Assembly (NCBI RefSeq): GCF_004341885.1
Contig: NZ_SLVX01000015.1
Coordinates: forward strand, 82,878 to 146,877
Direction of reading: 5' to 3'
DNA: 64,000 nt
Source: Shinella granuli
GTDB lineage: Bacteria > Pseudomonadota > Alphaproteobacteria > Rhizobiales > Rhizobiaceae
The notes under the pieces are model-generated. The model saw only the letters and a list, made by a program, of their open reading frames with translations, was not told where the DNA came from and searched no databases. The translations under genes were made by a program, and so were the position numbers. Positions 50,545 to 61,352 of this stretch are shown here, piece by piece. Numbering within the stretch: the stretch's first letter is position 1; each line of letters starts with the position of its first letter.

Positions 50545-50559
50545 GAACACATATGGAAC
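50545..50559 (+). promoter_or_regulatory. LexA operator of lexA
   Basis: GAAC-ACATATG-GAAC, the alphaproteobacterial LexA direct-repeat box, 49 bases before the lexA ATG; expected autorepression site. Confidence 0.88.
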
Positions 50560-50607
50560 AGATAGTGTCTGTTCTGGATTTGTTTCACGATTCTCGGTGG
50601 AGGGGCC

Positions 50608-51327
50608 ATGCTCACGCGGAAACAACAGGAACTCCTCCTGTTCATTCACGAACGGATGAAGGAATCCGGCATTCCCCCCTCTTTCGACGAGATGAAGGAT
50701 GCGCTGGATCTCGCCTCCAAATCCGGCATCCACCGCCTCATCACGGCGCTGGAAGAGCGCGGCTTCATCCGGCGCCTGCCCAACCGGGCCCGCGCGCTGG
50801 AGGTGATAAAGCTTCCCGAAGCCTATACGCAGAGCCTGCAGCCGCGCCGCGGCTTCTCGCCGGCCGTCATCGAGGGCAGCCGCGGCAAGCAGCCGCCCGT
50901 CGCCGCCCCGCCGCAGCGCACGCCCGTGGCGGAGGTTTCCTCTTCCGTCTCCGTTCCGGTCATGGGCCGCATCGCCGCCGGCGTGCCGATCTCCGCCATC
51001 CAGAACAACACCCATGACATCACCGTGCCGGCCGAGATGATCGGCAACGGCGAACACTATGCGCTGGAGGTCAAGGGCGATTCGATGATCGAGGCCGGCA
51101 TTCTCGACGGCGACACGGTGATCATCCGCACGGCGAGCAGCGCCAATCCCGGCGAGATCATCGTCGCGCTCGTCGACGACGAGGAGGCCACGCTGAAGCG
51201 CTTCCGCCGCAAGGGCGCCTCCATCGCGCTCGAAGCGGCAAACCCCGCCTACGAGACCCGCATCTTCGGGCCGGACCGGGTGAAGATCCAGGGCAAGCTG
51301 GTCGGCCTCATCCGCCGCTATCACTGA
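50608..51327 (+). CDS. lexA: SOS repressor LexA
   Basis: Represses DNA-damage genes and cleaves itself with RecA. The 239-residue protein has a winged-helix DNA-binding half ([40 protein letters not shown]), a linker, and the S24 peptidase domain with cleavage site Ala124-Gly125 (GRIAAGVP), nucleophile Ser159 (VKGDSM) and Lys197 (EATLKRF). The extended linker gives the longer form seen in rhizobia. GGAGGGGCC before the ATG. Autoregulated via the box at 50545; the uvrA box in the same window is a likely target. Confidence 0.98.
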   Translation: MLTRKQQELLLFIHERMKESGIPPSFDEMKDALDLASKSGIHRLITALEERGFIRRLPNRARALEVIKLPEAYTQSLQPRRGFSPAVIEGSRGKQPPVAAPPQRTPVAEVSSSVSVPVMGRIAAGVPISAIQNNTHDITVPAEMIGNGEHYALEVKGDSMIEAGILDGDTVIIRTASSANPGEIIVALVDDEEATLKRFRRKGASIALEAANPAYETRIFGPDRVKIQGKLVGLIRRYH

Positions 51328-51333
51328 TCCTGA

Positions 51334-51396
51334 GAGCAATTCCAGCAGACGTGCCAAGCGGCCCTTCGTCCGGAATTGCGTTAAAACAAAGAGTTG
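51334..51396. repeat. Rhizobial dispersed repeat between lexA and comEC
   Basis: GCAATTCC at 51336-51343 and GGAATTGC at 51372-51379 enclose AGCAGACGTG...CGTCC, followed by GTTAAAACAAAGAG. This arrangement resembles a short repeat common between genes in many Rhizobiales. No clean T-tailed terminator is seen. Confidence 0.65.
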
Positions 51397-51431
51397 GCGT
51401 GTTTTCGCGGTTCGAGGAAAAGCGGAAATGC

Positions 51432-53879
51432 TCAAGACGGATCGAAGCTGCCGGTGCGCCAGTCATAGGTGCGGTGGCGGGTCCAGGGCCGGTCGAGGCT
51501 TTCCACGGCCGGCAGGATGCGCGCTTCGGAGAAGGCGCGGGATGTGTCCCCGTCGGCCGGCTGGATTTCGAGGGCGCCGGTTCGCCTCAGGTGGCGCGCC
51601 GTCACCAGGCGCGCGCCGGAGCGGCAGGCCTCCAGCCGCAGGGCCAGGGACACGATGACAAGGTCGGCCGCATCGCAGGCCGTGCCCAGGAAGGCGACGT
51701 CGTCCAGGGTGACGATCCGCCAGCCGCTCGGCGAGACGGCGGCGCAGAATGCCTTTGCTTCACAGACGAAACCCTTGCCGGTCCGGGCCGCCGCGAGCGC
51801 TGAGACCATGGCATCCTTCGCCTTCTGCCGGTCGGCCTGGCGCCGCGGCCGTTTCTGCCCCTCGGTCGTGCCGGCGGTTTCGCCGGCGTCCTCAAGGGTC
51901 AGTCCGGCGCTCCTGCGGATCTCCGGTTTCGTGAGATCGCCGAGCCGGAGGGCGCGCCGCCACTGGGCATAGATGAAGTCCGGCGGTCTCGCCCGGTTGG
52001 TCGCGACGGTTTCGCCGCGAAGAATGGCGACGAGGCGGCCGTCCTCGGACACCAGCACTTCCGGCGTGGCGCTTGCGACTGGAAAGCAGGCAAGCGCGAG
52101 GCCGAGACCGACAAGCAGCGTTCCGGCATGGCGCAGCCGCGTGCGCAGGATGCAGACAAGCCCGCCGCCGAGGCCGACCAGCAGGAACGCGGCCGGCGGA
52201 ATGCGGCCGGTGACGATCTCGCCCTTCCAGCCTGCAACCCATGTCGACAGCGCAATCATCCAGTCGATGCCCTTGCCCATGATCGCGAAGGGCACGGCAT
52301 CGAGGCCGAAGGGCATCAGCAGCACGGCGATGAGGCCGAAGGGCATGACGACGGCGCTGATGACGGGCATGGCAAGCAGGTTGCCGGCAAGTCCATAGGC
52401 CGGAATGCGATGGAAATGGCCGATGGAATAGATCAGCGTCGAGAACCCGCCGATCAGCGAGGACAGCATGAGCCCGCCGAAGAAGCGCCCGAGCGCGCCG
52501 CCGAACAGTTTCAGGCGCTCTCCCCCGCCCTCCCGGCGGACCGGACGCTCGCGCCAGGCCGCATAGCCGGCGACGAGACCGAGCGTTGCGGCATAGGACA
52601 TCTGGAACCCCGGGTTTGTGACGGCAGAGGGTGTCACGACAAGGATGAGGATCGCCGAGAGCGCCACATTGCGCAGGCTTATCGCCGCGCGGCCGAACAG
52701 CACCGCCACCAGCATGATGCAGATCATGATCCAGGAGCGCACCGCGGAGATCGCGCCGCCCGAAACGAGGATGTAGAGCGTGACCATGACGAGCGCGCCG
52801 GCAGCGGCGATCTTCTTGGCGGGGTAACGCTCGGAGAACCCCGGGACGAGCGCCATCAGGACACGCGCGCCGACGAGGAAGGTGCCGGCGGCAAGCACCA
52901 TGTTGAGCCCGGAAATGGCGAGCACATGGGCGAGGCCCGCCTGCCGCAGCGCCTCCACCGTCTGCGCGCCGATCGCCCGCTGCTCGGCCGTCACCAGCGC
53001 CGCGGCGATCGCGCCGGCATCGCCGCCGATCCGGCCGCGGATATGCTCGGTGAGGTTGTTGCGCCAGGTCGCGATCTCCTGCCGGATCCGCCCCTCCAAT
53101 CCCGGCCCGGCCACCGCAATCGCGGTCGGCGCGCGATAGAAATAGCCGACAGCGCCGGTGCCGGCGAAATAGGCATCGAAGGCGAAGTCGTTGAGGCCGG
53201 ACAGCGCCGGGCCGGAGGGCGGCCCGAGCCGCGCCCGCCCGGTTATGCCGCCGCCGATCGGGATCGGCGTGTGCCGGCTGCGGGCCAGGAGCGTCACCAT
53301 GCCGGGCGGCCGCTTCAGCACCGGGTCGCGCGTCGCCTCCAGTGCGATGCGGTAGCGGATCGCACCCCGCTCGTCGCTTTCGCGCGCCAGCACCCGCCCG
53401 CTGATCTCGGTGGTGACAGGCGCGTCGAGCAGGACCGTTGCGAGCCGGGCGCTTTCGAGCGCCGCCAGCAGCATGCCGACCGGGACGAGCAGCGCGGCGC
53501 CGGCCGCAAGCGCGATCCAGTCCTCGCGATGGCGAAGGCGCCAGGCCGGCCAGAGCGCGAGCGCAATGACGAAAAGCGTGGTGGCAAGCGGCGGATCGGT
53601 GGCGGCGGCGAACCAGAGCGCCGCCCCCGCGCCGAGGAAGACCGGAACGAAAAGGAAGAAATGGCCATGCGCCCTTTCCTCGGCGAATGCGGCCGCGCTT
53701 GGCTGCTTGGCAGCCACCGCAGCCTTGAAGCGCCCCGCTGCCCGCCGCAGGATGGCCAGCGCTCCCCGGCGCACGGGATCGCGAACCGGGGCGCGCGGGA
53801 CGGCGGCGTCATCGGGCGCCACCCGCCAGGCATCGGCCTCGGGCATTTCCCGCCGTTCCGCGACGCCGACCTTCTCCAT
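51432..53879 (-). CDS. comEC: ComEC/Rec2-family competence membrane protein
   Basis: In naturally competent bacteria ComEC is the inner-membrane channel for single-stranded DNA. The 815-residue protein has the N-terminal DUF4131 region (about 90-270), and the competence domain from about 270 to 560 with HVLAISGLNMVLAAGTFLVG and the AISAVRSWIMICIMLVAVL motif. The C-terminal segment shows no HxHxDH motif, so the metallo-beta-lactamase nuclease part is degenerate or replaced. The ATG at 53879 is preferred over a TTG 20 codons upstream. Convergent with lexA. Whether the host takes up DNA is unknown. Confidence 0.9.
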   Translation of the reverse strand: MEKVGVAERREMPEADAWRVAPDDAAVPRAPVRDPVRRGALAILRRAAGRFKAAVAAKQPSAAAFAEERAHGHFFLFVPVFLGAGAALWFAAATDPPLATTLFVIALALWPAWRLRHREDWIALAAGAALLVPVGMLLAALESARLATVLLDAPVTTEISGRVLARESDERGAIRYRIALEATRDPVLKRPPGMVTLLARSRHTPIPIGGGITGRARLGPPSGPALSGLNDFAFDAYFAGTGAVGYFYRAPTAIAVAGPGLEGRIRQEIATWRNNLTEHIRGRIGGDAGAIAAALVTAEQRAIGAQTVEALRQAGLAHVLAISGLNMVLAAGTFLVGARVLMALVPGFSERYPAKKIAAAGALVMVTLYILVSGGAISAVRSWIMICIMLVAVLFGRAAISLRNVALSAILILVVTPSAVTNPGFQMSYAATLGLVAGYAAWRERPVRREGGGERLKLFGGALGRFFGGLMLSSLIGGFSTLIYSIGHFHRIPAYGLAGNLLAMPVISAVVMPFGLIAVLLMPFGLDAVPFAIMGKGIDWMIALSTWVAGWKGEIVTGRIPPAAFLLVGLGGGLVCILRTRLRHAGTLLVGLGLALACFPVASATPEVLVSEDGRLVAILRGETVATNRARPPDFIYAQWRRALRLGDLTKPEIRRSAGLTLEDAGETAGTTEGQKRPRRQADRQKAKDAMVSALAAARTGKGFVCEAKAFCAAVSPSGWRIVTLDDVAFLGTACDAADLVIVSLALRLEACRSGARLVTARHLRRTGALEIQPADGDTSRAFSEARILPAVESLDRPWTRHRTYDWRTGSFDPS

Positions 53880-54186
53880 GACCCCGGCCCCACCCGTTCC
53901 CGTCCCATTGTGCAACCGAACGGAAAAATCTTCAATCAACAGTAGGCGCGGAAAATGCTAAGCCAGGCAGAAAGGATGCCCCCTCCATATCTCGCGAAAC
54001 ACGCGTAAAAGTTGCTTGAAACTTGCGGGAAAGGGTAGATATTGCGTTGCCGGAAAGCCCATTTCCGCAATGCACAATTTGCCTTTCGTCTCGCTTGGCA
54101 GTCAGGTGCAAATGGGCTAGCAAAACGAGCATGTTCATGGTTCCGGCACAACCTCGTGCCGCCATTGGAAACAACGGAGGATCGTT
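53880..54186. other. Intergenic region between comEC and gltA
   Basis: A 307-base gap between divergent genes. An AT-richer stretch near 53930-54070 could hold promoters for both; CGGAGG lies at 54174-54179 as the gltA ribosome site. No gene is seen, notably no gltX. Confidence 0.6.
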
Positions 54187-55476
<1,290 letters not shown>

Positions 55477-55494
55477 GGCCAGAGCTACCCATGA

Positions 55495-55528
55495 AAAAGG
55501 CCCGGCTGCGGATGCAGCCGGGCCTTTT
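55495..55528. terminator. Bidirectional terminator after gltA
   Basis: AAAAGGCCCGGCTGC pairs with GCAGCCGGGCCTTTT around GGAT; serves gltA (+) and the inositol monophosphatase (-). Confidence 0.92.
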
Positions 55529-55547
55529 CCTTGATGTGAACCGCGCC

Positions 55548-56369
55548 TCAGTCGACGAAGACCTCGCGGCGCAGCATTTCCCAGCTCTCCTTGTCCGGCG
55601 CGACCAGGAGGCCGCCCTCGACATGGTGCGGCTTGTAGGCCGAACCGTCGAAGCGCGCGGCATAGGCGCCGGCCTCCTCGGCGATCAGCGTGCCGGCGAG
55701 GTGATCCCAGGGCATCAGCTTGTTGTACATCAGGTAATGCAGGTGACCGCCGGCAAGGGTGCGGTATTCGTGCGCCGCGCAGCGATAGTTGGAGACGAAG
55801 GCGACCTTGGCGAGGTTCGACAGGATGCGGGCGCGGCGCGCCCGGTCGAGGAAGCTGGTCGAGGCCATGCCGGTCATCGCTTCGAGCGGCGCGCCGCCGC
55901 GCGTCTTCAGCCGCACGGCCGGGCGGTGGTCACCGGTCTGCCAGGCGCCGCCGCCCTTTTCCGCCATGACGAAATCATCGCCCATCGGGTCGTAGATGAT
56001 GCCGCCGACCGTCTCGCCGCCTGAGACGATCGCCGCCATGACGCCGAAGAGCGGCACGCCGGCGGCGAAGTTGAACGTGCCGTCGATCGGGTCGACGACG
56101 ATCGCGACATCCGCATCCTTGAGCTTCGGCAAGAGCGCCGGATCGGCCGCCACCGATTCCTCGCCGACGAAGAGAACGCCCGGAAACTGCGCCTTCACCT
56201 CCCGGCTGATGAAGCGTTCGGCCGCCTCGTCGGCTTCCGTCACCAGGTCGTTGGCGTCCGCCTTGGTGCGGATGTCGCCCTTGGCGAGCGCGCGGAAGCG
56301 CGGGCGGATTTCCGCCTCCGCCGCCTGTGCAAGCACGAGGGCGAGGGCATTGATGTCAATCGTCGTCAT
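55548..56369 (-). CDS. Inositol monophosphatase family protein
   Basis: A 273-residue Mg-dependent phosphatase. Metal motifs are complete: GEESVA (residues about 68-73), [12 protein letters not shown] (about 91-102) and [15 protein letters not shown] (about 220). Relatives hydrolyse inositol-1-phosphate, histidinol-phosphate or 3'-phosphoadenosine compounds, and I cannot choose among these by eye. Its ATG overlaps the ttcA end by 14 bases, so the two are co-expressed, a pairing I recall in other rhizobia. Confidence 0.9.
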   Translation of the reverse strand: MTTIDINALALVLAQAAEAEIRPRFRALAKGDIRTKADANDLVTEADEAAERFISREVKAQFPGVLFVGEESVAADPALLPKLKDADVAIVVDPIDGTFNFAAGVPLFGVMAAIVSGGETVGGIIYDPMGDDFVMAEKGGGAWQTGDHRPAVRLKTRGGAPLEAMTGMASTSFLDRARRARILSNLAKVAFVSNYRCAAHEYRTLAGGHLHYLMYNKLMPWDHLAGTLIAEEAGAYAARFDGSAYKPHHVEGGLLVAPDKESWEMLRREVFVD

Positions 56370-57225
56370 GGGGCCTTACCGTTTCGAGGGAGGAGAAATC
56401 GAAAAGCTTCGGGTCGAGAAGATGGGACGGGTTGGTATGGCCGAGCGCGCGCAGCATGGCGTCCTTGCGGCCCGGCATGCGCGTCTCGATATCCGCCAGC
56501 ATCGCCTTCATCGCATTGCGCTGGAGGCCGTCCTGCGAGCCGCAGAGGTCGCAGGGGATGATCGGGAACCGCATGGCGGCGGCGAATTTGGCAAGATCGT
56601 CCTCCGCCGCATAGGCGAGCGGACGCAGCACCATGAGGTCGCCCTCGTCGTTCAGAAGCTTCGGCGGCATGGCGGCGAGCCGCCCGCCATGGAAGAAGTT
56701 CATGAAGAAGGTTTCGAGAATATCCTCGCGATGGTGGCCGAGCACCAGCGCATCACAGCCCTCCTCCCGGGCGATGCGATAGAGATTGCCGCGCCTGAGG
56801 CGCGAGCAGAGCGAACAATAGGTCGCCCCCGACGGCACCTTCTCCTTCACGATGGAATAGGTGTCGCGGTATTCGATCCGGTGCCTGACGCCGATGGATT
56901 TCAGGTAATCCGGCAGGATGTGCTTCGGGAAATTCGGCTGGCCCTGGTCGAGATTGCAGGCGACGAGCTCCACCGGCAAAAGGCCGCGCCATTGCAGGTC
57001 CATCAGCAGGGCGAGCAGGCCGTAGCTGTCCTTGCCGCCCGAAAGGCCGACGAGCCAGCGCCTCTGGCCCTTCAGCATCGCGAAATCGTCCATCGCCTGC
57101 CGGACCTGCCTGAGCAGGCGCTTGCGCAGCTTGTTGAAGGAGACGCTGGAAGGCGCATCCGCAAAGAGCGGATGGCGGCCGGCATCCGGTGCGTCGTCGT
57201 CGGTATCAGCAAAGGCCAAGGTCAT
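56356..57225 (-). CDS. ttcA: tRNA 2-thiocytidine-32 synthetase TtcA
   Basis: Thiolates C32 in certain tRNAs with an Fe-S cluster. The 289-residue protein carries the PP-loop [17 protein letters not shown], the cysteine pair [14 protein letters not shown] and a third Cys region [14 protein letters not shown], plus [19 protein letters not shown], all as in TtcA. Starting at 57225 it opens with an acidic extension, [16 protein letters not shown]. It is 31 bases downstream of glsA on the same strand and overlaps the phosphatase gene. Confidence 0.95.
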   Translation of the reverse strand: MTLAFADTDDDAPDAGRHPLFADAPSSVSFNKLRKRLLRQVRQAMDDFAMLKGQRRWLVGLSGGKDSYGLLALLMDLQWRGLLPVELVACNLDQGQPNFPKHILPDYLKSIGVRHRIEYRDTYSIVKEKVPSGATYCSLCSRLRRGNLYRIAREEGCDALVLGHHREDILETFFMNFFHGGRLAAMPPKLLNDEGDLMVLRPLAYAAEDDLAKFAAAMRFPIIPCDLCGSQDGLQRNAMKAMLADIETRMPGRKDAMLRALGHTNPSHLLDPKLFDFSSLETVRPHDDD

Positions 57226-57256
57226 GGGCCTGCAATGCCCCGAACCGGCCGCACAA

Positions 57257-58186
57257 TCAAGCCCCGAACACCGACCAGCCGGTGCGCGCCGCCAGCATTT
57301 CCAGCGCCAGCGAGCCGATGAGCGAATTGCCGTTCTCGTTGAGCCCCGGCGACCAGACGGCGACCGAGGCCTTTCCCGGCGCAACGGCCAGGATCCCGCC
57401 GCCGACGCCGCTCTTGCCCGGCAGGCCCACGCGGTAGGCGAAGTCGCCCGAGCCGTCATAATGGCCGCAGGTCAGCATGAGTGCGTTGATACGCCGCGCC
57501 CGAAGATGCGAGACGACGCGGTGGCCGGTCAGCGGATTGGTGCCGTTGTTGGCAAGGAACAGCCCCGCCTTGGCGAGCTGGCGGCAGCTCATCGCCAGCG
57601 CGCACTGATGGAAATAGACGCCGAGCACCAGTTCGGCCGCATGGTCGAGCTTGCCGAAGGAGCGCATGAAATTGGCCAGCGCGACATTGCGGAAGCCCGT
57701 CGCCTGCTCCGAGCGCGCCACGGCCTGGTCGATGATGATGTCGTCCTCGTCCGCGAGATAACGCAGGAACCGCACGATCTCGCCGATCGCCTCCTTCGGC
57801 GTATGGCCGGCGAGCACGAGGTCGGTGATGGCGATGGCGCCGGCATTGATGAAGGGATTGCGCGGGATGCCGCCCTCGTGCTCGAGCTGGACGATGGAGT
57901 TGAAGGCCGAGCCCGACGGCTCGCGCCCCACACGCTTCCAGATCGCCTCGCCATGCTTGCCGAGGGCGAGCGTGAGGGTGAAGACCTTGGAAATGCTCTG
58001 GATGGAAAAGGCCTCGTCCGCATCGCCGGCAAGATGCACCGCGCCGTCGACCGTCACCACGGCGATGCCGAACTTTTTGGGATCCACATGGGCAAGCTGC
58101 GGAATGTAGTCCGCCACCCTGCCCTCGCCGCATCGTGGCGACAGGTTCGCGTGGATCTCCTCGACAATGCCCTGCAAGTCCGTCAT
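57257..58186 (-). CDS. glsA: Glutaminase
   Basis: Hydrolyses glutamine to glutamate and ammonia. The 309-residue serine-dependent enzyme has the beta-lactamase-like fold motif [15 protein letters not shown] (Ser-x-x-Lys), [32 protein letters not shown] and [14 protein letters not shown]. The ATG at 58186 has GGGGAA six bases upstream; an earlier in-frame ATG overlaps the rpsD terminator. Positioned after rpsD and before ttcA, it may counterbalance glnA elsewhere in the window. Confidence 0.96.
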   Translation of the reverse strand: MTDLQGIVEEIHANLSPRCGEGRVADYIPQLAHVDPKKFGIAVVTVDGAVHLAGDADEAFSIQSISKVFTLTLALGKHGEAIWKRVGREPSGSAFNSIVQLEHEGGIPRNPFINAGAIAITDLVLAGHTPKEAIGEIVRFLRYLADEDDIIIDQAVARSEQATGFRNVALANFMRSFGKLDHAAELVLGVYFHQCALAMSCRQLAKAGLFLANNGTNPLTGHRVVSHLRARRINALMLTCGHYDGSGDFAYRVGLPGKSGVGGGILAVAPGKASVAVWSPGLNENGNSLIGSLALEMLAARTGWSVFGA

Positions 58187-58203
58187 CCCGTTCCCCCGAA
58201 ACG

Positions 58204-58232
58204 AAAAAGCCGCCAATCTCTTGGCGGCTTTT
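58204..58232 (-). terminator. Terminator after rpsD
   Basis: On the minus strand AAAAGCCGCCAA pairs with TTGGCGGCTTTT, then TCG; 29 bases past the rpsD stop and immediately before the glsA start. Confidence 0.88.
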
Positions 58233-58260
58233 CCGGATTGCGCAAGGTGTCGCCCGCGAA

Positions 58261-58878
58261 TTAACGCGAATAGAATTCGACGACCAGGTGCGGTTCCATG
58301 ACGACGGCATAGGGCACGTCGGAGAGAATCGGAACGCGAACGAAGGTCGCGGTCATCTTGTTGTGGTCGGCTTCGATATAGTCCGGAACGTCGCGTTCAG
58401 CCAGGCCAACGGATTCGAGAACCGTGACGAGCTGCTTGGACTTTTCCTTGACTTCGATGACGTCGCCCGGCTTGCAACGGTAGGAACCGATGTTGACGCG
58501 GACGCCGTTGACCTTGACGTGGCCGTGGTTGACGAACTGACGGGCAGCGAAGACCGTCGGGACGAACTTGGCGCGGTAGACGATCGCGTCGAGGCGCGAT
58601 TCGAGCAGGCCGATCAGGTTTTCCGGGGTGTCGCCCTTGCGGCGCTCGGCTTCGGCGAAGATCGCGCGGAACTGCTTCTCGCGGATATCGCCGTAGTAGC
58701 CCTTCAGCTTCTGCTTGGCGCGAAGCTGGACACCGAAGTCCGAAAGCTTGGACTTGCGGCGCTGGCCGTGCTGGCCCGGGCCGTATTCGCGGCGGTTGAC
58801 CGGGGACTTCGGACGGCCCCAGATGTTCTCGCCCATGCGGCGGTCGATTTTGTACTTGGATGCAGCGCGCTTGCTCAT
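58261..58878 (-). CDS. rpsD: 30S ribosomal protein S4
   Basis: Primary 16S rRNA-binding protein that nucleates small-subunit assembly. The 205-residue protein starts [20 protein letters not shown], contains [20 protein letters not shown] and the S4 RNA-binding domain [20 protein letters not shown]...[15 protein letters not shown]. It is a single-gene unit here with its own promoter at 59047-59075 and terminator at 58204, as in other rhizobia. Confidence 0.99.
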   Translation of the reverse strand: MSKRAASKYKIDRRMGENIWGRPKSPVNRREYGPGQHGQRRKSKLSDFGVQLRAKQKLKGYYGDIREKQFRAIFAEAERRKGDTPENLIGLLESRLDAIVYRAKFVPTVFAARQFVNHGHVKVNGVRVNIGSYRCKPGDVIEVKEKSKQLVTVLESVGLAERDVPDYIEADHNKMTATFVRVPILSDVPYAVVMEPHLVVEFYSR

Positions 58879-59046
58879 CGCATTTCCTCTTGGTCTCGTT
58901 ATGCCGGGCCGTTGCCGGACCGGCTGAAGGAAACACGCCCTCCTCTGAACCTTTCGGGTTCCGACAGGCTTCTCACGATCGCGACCGGAGAATCCACGGG
59001 ACATGTCAAATGAAACACCGGACATTTCTGCCCGGCGCTGGCGGGG

Positions 59047-59075
59047 TCATTAGGGGAGTTTTACAGGACTGTCAA
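59047..59075 (-). promoter_or_regulatory. Promoter of rpsD
   Basis: On the minus strand TTGACA (59075-59070), 17-base spacer, TAATGA (59052-59047), a near-consensus housekeeping promoter about 170 bases before the rpsD ATG. Confidence 0.7.
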
Positions 59076-59098
59076 CGAGCAAGACTCGGAAAATCCGC

Positions 59099-60610
59099 CT
59101 ATTCCGCCGCATCGCGGTGGGAATCGGCAAGGTCCGGCCCGTTGGCGTCCCCCGGCAGTGTCTCGCAGTTCAGATCCGGGAAGGCGACGATGCGGTGGCC
59201 GGCAAGATCGCTGTGCACGACCACCAGTCCCTGCTCCTCGAAATAGCCGAGCAGGCGCCGCGCCCGGCGAGCCGAATGCGTGCCGTAGGCCCGCGCGATC
59301 CGGGCGTCCGAGGGACAAGAGAGCCCGCGCACCGCGGCCTGCGCGACGAGCAGGAATACGCCCTGCAGATCCTCGGTGACACTGCGGGAAAGGTCGAGCG
59401 CCCTGCCCCAGATCTCGCTTGCCGCCGTCTCGGCATCGACGCCGGAGCGCGCGACCGCCATCTTGCGGCGGAAGGCCGGCAGCGACAGCGGCGCGCCCGG
59501 CACGCGGCGGATGCGGCAGCGCACGAGGAAATCCTGGAACAGTTCGGCATCGGCCCGGAAGGCCGCATCGGGATTGCCGAGGATTTCGGCGAGCGCCTGG
59601 TCGAGAAGGCCTTCCCGCTCTTCGGCGGAGATTTCCGGCACCGGTGCCTTCGCCTCCGCCTGCACCGGCTCCGGCCGCGCGCGGGACAGTTCGGCGAGGA
59701 TGTCCGTCGTCGGGCGCGGCGCCGGCGGCGCGCGGCGGACGAGCGGGCGGGAAAACTCGTCCGGATCGGGCGTGAAGATCAGGTCCTCCACGTCCGGTAG
59801 TGCATCCGGCAGCGGCATCAGCTTGGGGCTGGTCGAGCGCGCGGAGGTCTCGACCGCGCCGATCGTCACCGGCAAGGGGCGGCGCGACAGCGCCGGGCCG
59901 AGGGCGACGAAGGAACCGCGCGGTAGGTCGCGGAACATCTCCGCCTGCCGGCGATCGAGGCCGAGCAGGTCGGCGGCGCGCGCCATGTCGATATCGAGGA
60001 AGGTGCGGCCCATCAGGAAGTTGGAGGCCTCGGCCGCGACGTTCTTGGCAAGCTTGGCAAGGCGCTGCGTGGCGATGACGCCGGCAAGGCCGCGCTTGCG
60101 GCCGCGGCACATCAGGTTGGTCATCGCGCCGAGCGACAGTTTTCGCGCCTCCTCGGAGACCTCGCCGCTGACGGCGGGCGCAAAGAGCTGCGCCTCGTCG
60201 ACGACGACGAGCACCGGATACCAGAAGTCCCGGTCCGCATCGAACAACGCATTGAGGAAGATGCCGGCCGCCCGCATCTGCTCGTCGGCCTCAAGCCCTT
60301 CCAGAGAGAGCACGCAGGAGACGCGGTGCTGGCGGATGCGGTTGGCGATGCCGACGAGTTCGGCTTCCGTGCGTTCGCCATCGACCACGACATGGCCGAA
60401 CCGGTCGGAAAGCGTGACGAAATCCCCTTCGGGATCGATGATGACCTGCTGGACCCATTGGGCGGACTGTTCGAGCAGGCGCCGCAGCAGATGCGACTTT
60501 CCCGAGCCCGAATTGCCCTGCACGAGCAGGCGCGTCGCCAGCAGTTCCTCGATATCGAGCCTGGCCGGTGCGCCGCCCTGCACCGTTCCCATGTCGATGC
60601 CGACCTTCAT
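59099..60610 (-). CDS. HerA/DUF87-type ATPase with C-terminal winged-helix-like domain
   Basis: A 503-residue cytoplasmic ATPase. The N-terminal motor has Walker A VQGNSGSGKSHLLRRLLEQS (about residues 33-52), Walker B VLVVVDEAQLFAP, and VIATQRLAKLAKNVAAEASN as sensor/arginine-finger region, all HerA/FtsK-like. After a Pro-rich linker (about 275-320), the last 150 residues include a likely helix-turn-helix (SDARIARAYGTHSARRARRLLGYFEEQGLV). HerA proteins translocate DNA with NurA nuclease; no nuclease gene is next to it. Role in this organism unknown. Confidence 0.8.
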   Translation of the reverse strand: MKVGIDMGTVQGGAPARLDIEELLATRLLVQGNSGSGKSHLLRRLLEQSAQWVQQVIIDPEGDFVTLSDRFGHVVVDGERTEAELVGIANRIRQHRVSCVLSLEGLEADEQMRAAGIFLNALFDADRDFWYPVLVVVDEAQLFAPAVSGEVSEEARKLSLGAMTNLMCRGRKRGLAGVIATQRLAKLAKNVAAEASNFLMGRTFLDIDMARAADLLGLDRRQAEMFRDLPRGSFVALGPALSRRPLPVTIGAVETSARSTSPKLMPLPDALPDVEDLIFTPDPDEFSRPLVRRAPPAPRPTTDILAELSRARPEPVQAEAKAPVPEISAEEREGLLDQALAEILGNPDAAFRADAELFQDFLVRCRIRRVPGAPLSLPAFRRKMAVARSGVDAETAASEIWGRALDLSRSVTEDLQGVFLLVAQAAVRGLSCPSDARIARAYGTHSARRARRLLGYFEEQGLVVVHSDLAGHRIVAFPDLNCETLPGDANGPDLADSHRDAAE

Positions 60611-60739
60611 CCCGTTCCTCGTTCCAAAATTCCTGATTCGCCGGCCGCCACCGGATATCCGGCAAGCCCTAACACGAAACAAGCAGCCGTCACGCCCGGC
60701 TTTTTGAAAAAATCCACAAGGTTCTCGCCGAGGCCGCGC

Positions 60740-61027
60740 TCAAGCGGCCTTGTCATCGAGCGGCTGTACCTCGGGCTGCGCGCGCTGCATCGCCTGCGCA
60801 AGATCGAAATTGGCCTGCATGGCGAGCCATGCGCGCGCCGTGCTGACCCCTGCCCGTTCCAGGCGCAGGGCAAGATCGGGGCTGACGGCGGCACGCCCAT
60901 GCAGCACGCGCGAAAGCGCGACCCGGGACATGCCGAGCCGACTGGCCGCGTCCGTCACCGAAAGGCCGAGCGGCTGAAGCACGTCCTCGCGGAGCAATTC
61001 ACCGGGATGGGGCGGAAGTCTCATCAT
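60740..61027 (-). CDS. higA: HigA-type antitoxin (HTH_XRE)
   Basis: A 95-residue DNA-binding antitoxin. The start MMRLPPHPGELLREDVLQPL is the hallmark of HigA/VapI proteins, followed by the XRE helix-turn-helix VTDAASRLGMSRVALSRVLHGRAAVSPDLALRLERA. It should bind and neutralise the HigB toxin encoded 13 bases upstream and repress the operon. Either of two adjacent ATGs could be used. Order toxin-first, antitoxin-second is the defining feature of higBA. Confidence 0.92.
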   Translation of the reverse strand: MMRLPPHPGELLREDVLQPLGLSVTDAASRLGMSRVALSRVLHGRAAVSPDLALRLERAGVSTARAWLAMQANFDLAQAMQRAQPEVQPLDDKAA

Positions 61028-61040
61028 CGCCGTGTTCCTC

Positions 61041-61319
61041 TCAATGATAATCCTGGTAGTCGACCAGCTCGACATCGGTCCCGACGAAACGGAACGTCAC
61101 TCGCCAGTTGCCATTCACCCAAACCGACCAATGTCCCTTCATCGTTCCCTTGAGGGGATGAAGCCTGAAGCCCGGCAGGTCGACGTCGACAGGTGCGCTC
61201 GCGACATCCAGCACGCCAAGGATGCGCCCGAGTTTGGCGGCGTGCGACGCCTGGATCCCTTTCGTCGATCCCGACGCGTAGAAGAGTTCCAGACCCTTGT
61301 GTCGGAAACTGACGATCAT
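61041..61319 (-). CDS. higB: HigB-type toxin (RelE superfamily mRNA interferase)
   Basis: A 92-residue RelE-fold toxin expected to cut mRNA at the ribosome. MIVSFRHKGLELFYASGSTK and the C-terminal half WSVWVNGNWRVTFRFVGTDVELVDYQDYH match HigB/YoeB-like plasmid-maintenance killer proteins. No ribosome site precedes the ATG: only seven bases separate it from the palindromic operator, and the predicted -10 ends five bases before the ATG, so the mRNA may be leaderless. It follows murI closely and belongs to an acquired-looking module in a core region. Confidence 0.9.
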   Translation of the reverse strand: MIVSFRHKGLELFYASGSTKGIQASHAAKLGRILGVLDVASAPVDVDLPGFRLHPLKGTMKGHWSVWVNGNWRVTFRFVGTDVELVDYQDYH

Positions 61320-61326
61320 GGCGCAG

Positions 61327-61352
61327 TGTATCGCGTATCGATACGCGATACA
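61327..61352 (-). promoter_or_regulatory. Perfect 26-bp palindromic operator/promoter of higBA
   Basis: TGTATCGCGTATC followed by its exact complement GATACGCGATACA. On the minus strand TTGTAT - 17 bases - TACACT can serve as -35/-10, starting one base upstream of and ending one base beyond the palindrome, with the predicted transcription start at about the higB ATG. Expected binding site for the HigA-HigB complex. Confidence 0.8.
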
